A DNA stretch of 36,658 bases, from contig NW_014577286.1 of NCBI RefSeq assembly GCF_000485595.1, positions 497,324 through 533,981 on the forward strand, read 5' to 3'. A program made the position numbers and the translations under genes. The notes beneath the pieces are model-generated. The model was given only the letters and a program-made list of their open reading frames with translations. It was not told where the DNA came from and searched no databases. Source of the stretch: Priapulus caudatus. Its lineage: Eukaryota; Priapulida; Priapulimorpha; Priapulimorphida; Priapulidae. Below, one piece after another: positions 30,615 through 36,658 of the stretch (positions are counted from its first letter, which is position 1; the number at the start of each line of letters is the position of its first letter).

Positions 30615-31089
30615 GGGAAGCCATTCTAGCATAAGAGTTGAGCAGGGTGAGGAGGATGAGGGTTGGAATGAGGAGAGTGAGAATGGAGAAGCACAGCCAC
30701 CATGGACATCGCATCGGGAGGCAGGGGATGATCTGGAAGTACCATCATGCACATCTGGTAGGCATGAAAGCCGGGCAGGGGCGCAGGATGAAAGATGGAG
30801 AGAGAGGGCCGCAGGAGAAAGAGGGGCAGGGCCCCCGGAAGGATGTAGGGTGAGGATGAGATGACCGAGTGAGGATGTGGGTGGGGTGGGTGCCATGAAC
30901 GAGCTTGCGTTCGGGTAGTATTTGAATCCAACGTGACAGTAAATCGGTCTAAGCGCCAGCTGTCCAAGCGCAAATCTGTAAAAAAGCGCCATAGGTCTCG
31001 TATCCCTTTGAGAGTGAACTGTACGTAAGCTCGTTGATGGCAACCTGAAGTCTTCATGTTATTGCAATGATTACCGTATGTTAGTCTCT

Positions 31090-31180
31090 AATTTAATAGC
31101 GTCGATGGCAAAGTGTGCTGGCTGAGTTTACGACGAAATTAACTCATTGACTAATTGTTTTGAGTTCGAATCTATTGGCG
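31090..31180 (+). other. tRNA-like / SINE-like remnant
   Basis: A-box-like TGGCAAAGTGTGCTGG (31106-31121) and B-box-like GAGTTCGAATC (31162-31172) at tRNA-like spacing. The T stem does not pair well, so it is not a functional tRNA; a SINE head or chance are both possible. Confidence 0.25.
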
Positions 31181-31184
31181 AGGA

Positions 31185-31730
31185 TGTGGCATGTGTAATT
31201 TATTGAGATTTCGTAGCTACTAGATACGTGTGTTGTATGTAGTGCGCATCCCGCAATGATATGTAGCTACGTGTAGACAAAATTAAACTGTTCTGAGAGA
31301 ACTAAACTTCATGCTTTCATTTAGCGGTTGAACGGTTTGGATAAGTTGAGATTTCGACATTGCTTTGCAGTTCTCGGAATGTTTCTGTAAAAACAGTTAA
31401 CACGCGTAGCTTAAACCTCTCGAGATTACTCACCGGCTAAAGTTTGCGCACAGCGCACAGCCATTAATCTGAAGGATTCTGTGTTTTCTTTCTCCTTTTT
31501 TTTCTAGCAATTACTGTAGAATGAGCCGGCTACATTGGCTTGAAGTATAAGGATGTTTCCAATGCAGTTCCGCTTCTAAAACAAGAAGAAAATTTAGTTG
31601 TGGGAGTAGTCACTCGCTGCTCCGCCGCTCTCGCATTCCCTTTGCTATTACCACACTCCTGTCTCCCTTCGCGTGTTTAGTGTGCTTTATGGTTTTATAA
31701 CCTACTATCCTATTACTTTACTGCACGCGC
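31185..31730. other. Unassigned sequence
   Basis: Ordinary AT-rich DNA. Nothing recognised. Confidence 0.3.
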
Positions 31731-31769
31731 GTATATGCCATTGCCTCTCCCTGTAGGCGCGCTCTCCAA

Positions 31770-31885
31770 CTCTCGCTCGTTTCGTCTCTCTGGTCTCTCT
31801 TCTTTCTCTCTATCTCTCTCTCTCTCTCTCTCTTTCTCGCCTCTCACTCTCTCACTCTTGTCTCGTCGGTCGGCTCCTCTCTCTG

Positions 31886-31917
<32 letters not shown>

Positions 31918-32200
31918 ACTCTCCGTCGTCTCTCTTTCCTCTCACACTCTATCTGTCTCTCTCTCTTTTTCTCTCTCTCATCTCTCATCTCTCTATGTCC
32001 TATTCTGTTGTCTTTCGCTCTTTTCGCTGAGTTCCTTCCTCCATCCATCCCTCCCTCTCTCTATTTTCTACCTCCCTCTCTTTTTCTCTCTCCCCCTTCT
32101 CTCTCTTTGTTGTAATCACATAGAGCGACAACATAGTATTATTGCTCCGCCCCTAGTCTGTCTCTTTCCCTCTCTTTTTCTCTCACTAGACTCGCACGTA
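31770..32200. repeat. (CT)n interrupted microsatellite
   Basis: CT arrays with TTTC, CCCT and ATCC interruptions. Ser/Leu frames across it are artefacts. Confidence 0.9.
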
Positions 32201-32204
32201 GATG

Positions 32205-34150
32205 CGACTTGTAAAATCGCGGATCGATGGAGAAAAAATCGCGATGAAAGAAATGAAAGCATTCCGCATTCCAGGTGGTAGGCATGTCTTCATTGATTCC
32301 TGCCTGCTCGCAAAGTCACATTTGCATATAGGACATGAAATATTAATCAAGCAATTAAAACGCAATATACGGCGAAGACCCGCTCGTATTTCTTCTGCTT
32401 ATATGCCATCCGCGCACATATATTAGTCGACTTTGTAGAACGTGTGTGACGCCGTGCGCGGGTGTGCGATGCGCGTCCGCTGCGTGCGTGTGTGACGTTG
32501 CGCAGTGTTGTGGCGTGATTGCGATGGTGTATGCGTGCCGTGCGCGTGCGATTGCGTGTGTGTGCGGCGTGGGTGTTGCTGCGCGTGTATGGTGGTGCTG
32601 CGTGTGTGCGAAAGTGTATGACTTAACAATGTTGCTCTATCTTAATCTTCAGGCGAACGGCCGTCGAACGGCTAACCTAGGTTACCGGCACTTTTGTAGC
32701 AGGCTTCAATTAATGATAAGTATAGTGTTTTGTTGGCAGGCCGGGCTCCACTCCGACCGGTCGGAGGGACCGCATGCGCGTTCCCTAAAATCTCGGTAAG
32801 CGGTAATTTTTCCGCGCGACAAAATCCGGCAAGAATTGTAAAAAAGCGGGGGAGTTGGTATTTGACTTTCCTCGGAGATTTCTCTTAAAAGGGAAGGTGT
32901 GTTCACTCTCTCTCTAATTCACTTGAATAATCATAGAAAACTTTATCAAAATCCCGCGGATCAAATTTCTGAGAAATTCCTGCTAGTTTTGAAATGCTCC
33001 ACTCAGGATTATTCGGATTTACGGCGGGCGTCTCAAGGACCAGGAAAAAGCCCGCACAAAAGCGCCGCGAGAAGAGGGCGGTTCAGACTTATTGACGTCA
33101 GTGCGAGGATTAGGGGATGCTTTCAAAGGGATGAGTACTGAACGAGCATGATGCGTACCCTAAATAACACTACAGTGGCAGGGGCCCGGGGTTGGCAGGC
33201 GGCTCCTATACGAGAACAACAGCATAAGCAACCCAGCCTTTAACGCGTGTAAAACTAAGCTAACCACCGATAGTTGATGCATTATCGTAGAATAGCACTA
33301 CCAAGGTTATTGTTCAAGCTATTCTGGCGTTGTCTTGGTAATTGATGCCGTATTTGCAATAGCGAGGCATTGAGGTGAGAGTCGAGGTGATCCTATGTTG
33401 GATATTATCAATAGTACATAATAGAGATGTAGAGATAATAGATTATGTACTCTTGATATTTTACCGCTTGGACGTTTCGAATGATTTCGTGATGCCATTG
33501 ATATGAGTGGCGAGTTAGTGTTCCGCGTGCATACTCTGGTCGCGCAGTGGACTAAATATAAATTCTTCAGCGGACAAATTTACATGGCGATGAAATTACA
33601 TGGCTAAGAAAGTCGAAACTGGAGAAATTCTACCGTTAAATTACAGCGGTAGCAGTTGTAGACTTCTTCGCTTGCGGTTTGCCACGTAGGGGCCTAACGC
33701 TGTGCGTGAGAAACGAATGTAATTTCTGTGCTGGCACATCTAGACTGCGCTTAGCTATCAGCGGTGGCATTGGAGCCTTATCTGTCTGCCTGTGGCGGGG
33801 AGCTTGGCACTAAATAAAACTGAGTATTCGATTAGGTTGAGATCGATACGCCGGATTCGAAAACTAATTGGAAGTAGGGAATTGCGAAGCGCCGAGACGG
33901 GACAAAAATGCGTTAACAGCGCTGATCAGGACGAGGAAAAAATGAAGCTGCACCATCTGCCGGCGGCAGTGAAGCCTTGCGCTGTTGCCATATCAGTCTT
34001 CCGGCATTCAATAACTGCTGCTGCCTGCAGTGATAGATGGTTGCGTTTGTGGGGCTTTTTTTGCGGGCAGCGCAGGAGATGAGTTCGTGTGCTGTTAACT
34101 GTTCGTTAATTAAGCAGCCTCGATTACAATCGTGTGGAAGGTGTGCGTGC
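32205..34150. other. Unassigned sequence with a GTGC-rich patch and a hairpin
   Basis: A degenerate GTGCG/GTGTG stretch spans 32440-32620. A hairpin at 33406-33458 pairs TATCAATAGTACATAAT with ATTATGTACTCTTGATA (17 bp, one mismatch, ~19-base loop). No exon is supported. Confidence 0.4.
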
Positions 34151-34151
<1 letters not shown>

Positions 34152-34194
<43 letters not shown>

Positions 34195-34373
34195 CCAACA
34201 CGACGCCGCACCACGCACGCACGCACGCACAACACCCACACACATACATACACACAAACACACAGACAACCCCAAACACATACACACACACACACACGAC
34301 ACTAAAAACACACACATATAATAATATATACACACACACACACACACACAACAAACACAACACACACACTCAC

Positions 34374-34427
<54 letters not shown>

Positions 34428-34620
34428 CACACACACACACACACACCCACGACTTGCATCGCCAAACATACCACACACACTCCACCACACACACCACACA
34501 CACCACACACACACACAACACACACACACAAACACACACACACACTACCCCACACACAACCACAACCAACAATGCACACACCACACACATAGCAACACAC
34601 ACAGCCATAATACATACACC
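34152..34620. repeat. (CA)n arrays, long and interrupted
   Basis: Nearly 470 bp of CACACA with CACG, CATA and AACA interruptions; pure blocks at 34154-34192 and 34378-34422. Thr/His and Cys/Val frames are artefacts. Confidence 0.95.
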
Positions 34621-34733
34621 ACTCGCGATGATAAATATATGAATCTCTGAAAAAAGCGTTTGGCAAACAGATTTAACGTTGATTTATAACCTAAATACAT
34701 TATGAATTATTCTAGTTTAAAATGCTCCGGCGG

Positions 34734-34755
34734 CACCAGGGCGTAGCCAGGATTT
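34734..34755. mobile_element. Transposon terminus-like sequence
   Basis: CACCAGGGCGTAGCCAGGATTT resembles the CAGGGGCGTAGCCAGGATTT end of widespread non-autonomous DNA transposons. No opposite end is found, so it is only a fragment. Confidence 0.4.
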
Positions 34756-35312
34756 AAAAGTGGTAGCCTGACTATCTGATCGAGCGCCAAGACATGGTGC
34801 GGCGGAGTGTACAGAAATATTTGTCTTTACAAACCCCCAGATTAGCGCCGAAACAGCCTTCACCGATGTTCATTCTGGCTTCCGCTGGCCTCTTGCTAAC
34901 TGAATGACGCATGTCATTCAATATCACTTTTAAACCCAACAAACAAACGAGTTAAAATAGGCTCAAGAGTTAAAAGTTAAAAAAACTGACAAGATCGGAT
35001 CCTAGTCTTTTCGGCAGGTAGAGTGGTTGAATGAAACGGCACGCGATAGAAATGACAGCGCTAGATGACGAAGAATAGTCACCTAATTAAGCCATATTCT
35101 TCGCTACGTCATTTCAAATTTTCCTGTCTAGACTCTTAACTCGTACCAGCAAGCTAGGATTGAATTATGGGTTTTAAAAAAGAAGATAACTGGGTCGAAA
35201 AAAGTGATAGAGCGGCCTACGTGCTACAACGGCACGCCCTGGCCACTACATAAACGACACTGTTTTGTGTTCTCCGTACCTGGCGGAGACAGCAGGAATA
35301 CGTTCCTCACGT

Positions 35313-35356
35313 GCAAGGAGCTACATAACCATATATAGGTATATGTAGCTCCTTGC
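35313..35356. repeat. Hairpin with 15-bp perfect stem, flanked by CTCACGTG
   Basis: GCAAGGAGCTACATA (35313-35327) pairs perfectly with TATGTAGCTCCTTGC (35342-35356) around a 14-base AT-rich loop. The same 8-mer CTCACGTG, containing an E-box, lies directly at both outer edges (35306-35313 and 35356-35363) in the same orientation. Confidence 0.85.
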
Positions 35357-36113
35357 TCACGTGATGACCGCATTCCATCTAGAAATGTACAAGCAATGTT
35401 TTCCGTCTTCATGATCTCGCCTCCATATTGAATTCAGCTGCGAAGTATTACGAAATTTTGTGTTCAAATGTAATTTCAACGCGTCCGCACTGCTGGATAC
35501 TGCCAGACACGCATTCGCAAAGGTAGGAAACCGCTATAACATTTTCTTTGGGTTACGAAGAAGTGATACGACTACCGCAGAACGTTGAAATACGGTCAAC
35601 GTAACAAATTTTGTTTCACCGAGTTCAATCGCAACTTCCCCGCATTGCGCTCAGCTATTAGGTATTGTCGGCCGCTGTTCATTTCAAATCGTTGTATGTA
35701 AACTCTTCCGGCTTCTTTTCGATTGGAATTTACATCACGTTGAGGTTCGATGTACAGGCTTCACGACGTATAGTCTCTATTTTTATGATAAAATAATGAT
35801 GATAACTATGATAAAGATGACTGCGTGCGGTAACGCGACGAAGATCGGAGCCGCATTGCTAACTCAAAATGCCTTTAACTTAGCCACAAGTTCCCATCTC
35901 GCTTAACACTACGTGGCGAGAGGTGAACGCCGTGTAACAGTCGGAGAGCCTGGTCGGTTTACCTCTAACTATACAGCAATGTAAACACACGTACATGGTA
36001 TACTATCCCGTAGATTTACATGCGCAGTTAAAATCACGATCACTAGTTCTATCGGAAGGCAATTGGACTAGGAGAAAAACTGACGTTAACCAGCGATAAA
36101 CGGTGTTAGATGT

Positions 36114-36184
36114 AGCTCTAGAACTATAGCCCTTCGCTCTGCCAAGGCTACTGTGGCAGAGCGAAAGGTTATAGTTCTAGAGCT
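36114..36184. repeat. 31-bp-stem foldback hairpin
   Basis: The arm at 36114-36144 (AGCTCTAGAACTATAG ... CTCTGCCA) pairs with 36154-36184 (TGGCAGAG ... TTCTAGAGCT) with about two mismatches and a 9-base loop. Size and shape suit either a pre-miRNA-like transcript or a short foldback element. Confidence 0.85.
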
Positions 36185-36506
36185 AGAGGTGGTGAGGTAG
36201 CTTAGATGGTGCTAATTGACTAGATGGTGAGAAGAAGAACTCCTTGACAATTTACTATTAAACTGCATGCGATTTCACCCAATATGTTATCTCAGTCTTC
36301 GCTGAGTTTCTTCATATGTGTGGCACTATGTGTGACCCATGGCTTAACTATACGTTTGCATTAATCACATTTAGTTCGTAATTTGCGTGTGTGAAGTGTA
36401 TAATGTATCAGCGAAGCACGAAGAGAGCGAATAGTTGAAAGGAAAAAATATTTACATTGTTTCCATTAATGATTGTCATGTTATCGTCAAGGCTCGCAAC
36501 ACCGCC

Positions 36507-36507
36507 T

Positions 36508-36574
<67 letters not shown>

Positions 36575-36610
36575 TGTGTGTGTAGTGTAGTGTGCGTGTG
36601 TAGTGCGGCG

Positions 36611-36658
<48 letters not shown>
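36507..36658. repeat. (GT)n microsatellite, continues past the window
   Basis: Two long pure GT blocks separated by TACGTGTGTGTGTAGTGTAG and a GCGGCGTC interruption. The array is cut by the window end. Confidence 0.95.

Larger units (their letters stand above)
34760..36500. other. Unassigned sequence carrying two strong hairpins
   Basis: No exon recognised. The notable structures are the foldbacks at 35313-35356 and 36114-36184, listed separately. Confidence 0.4.

Noticed and set aside
30159-31043. 294-residue Pro/His/Ser repeat protein on the minus strand
   Set aside because: The 29-bp minisatellite explains both the openness and the repeat; no start context, splice sites or domain support a gene.
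34134-34592. Thr/His-rich 152-residue and Cys/Val-rich 231-residue frames (also at 8100, 11382, 13448, 15480 and 16267)
   Set aside because: They are (CA)n/(GT)n translations.

Overview
This window is animal nuclear DNA, most likely from a marine invertebrate. The evidence is genes split by GT-AG introns, a mitochondrial-targeted fatty-acid enzyme, hAT-like and palindromic MITEs, non-LTR retrotransposon remnants, and very dense CT, GT, ATC and ATCC microsatellites. The lineage cannot be fixed further. Single-base indels between duplicated segments, and a 771-base N gap (12244-13014), point to a noisy long-read assembly in the left third.

Left third (about 0.7-11.65 kb). A minus-strand, multi-exon seven-transmembrane receptor (class A GPCR-like) can be assembled from phase-compatible exons: exon 1 (TM1-3 and a DRI motif), exon 2 (TM4 to most of TM6) and exon 3 (end of TM6, TM7, helix 8). 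A tiny terminal exon near 0.7 kb is possible. Exons 1 and 2 occur twice, in two ~3.2 kb near-copies (about 5.17-8.29 and 8.35-11.65 kb), while exon 3 occurs once. Copy A has an intact exon 1 and a frameshifted exon 2; copy B has the reverse. In both copies a hAT-like MITE with a perfect 8-bp target duplication sits 10 bases inside intron 1, and an array of three 30-bp units carrying donor-like GGTAAGC lies just after the exon 2 donor.

Middle (12-25 kb). Past the gap, a block at 13.0-13.6 kb is repeated at 22.1-22.6 kb. One orphan candidate exon lies at 16.08-16.26 kb on the minus strand. A minus-strand gene at 18.36-19.99 kb, four exons with matching phases, resembles NOL7, a nucleolar ribosome-biogenesis protein; its 5' end is not found.

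Right third (25-36.7 kb). TE remnants (an RNase H fragment, a non-LTR endonuclease/linker-like fragment, two MITEs) precede the clearest gene, a single-exon plus-strand MECR (mitochondrial enoyl-[ACP]/CoA reductase) at 28392-29498. After it come a G-rich 29-bp minisatellite, long CT, CA and GT arrays, and several strong foldback hairpins. The three genes (receptor, nucleolar factor, mitochondrial enzyme) show no common pathway. No prokaryotic operon, CRISPR array or viral gene is visible. Most long open frames are microsatellite artefacts.
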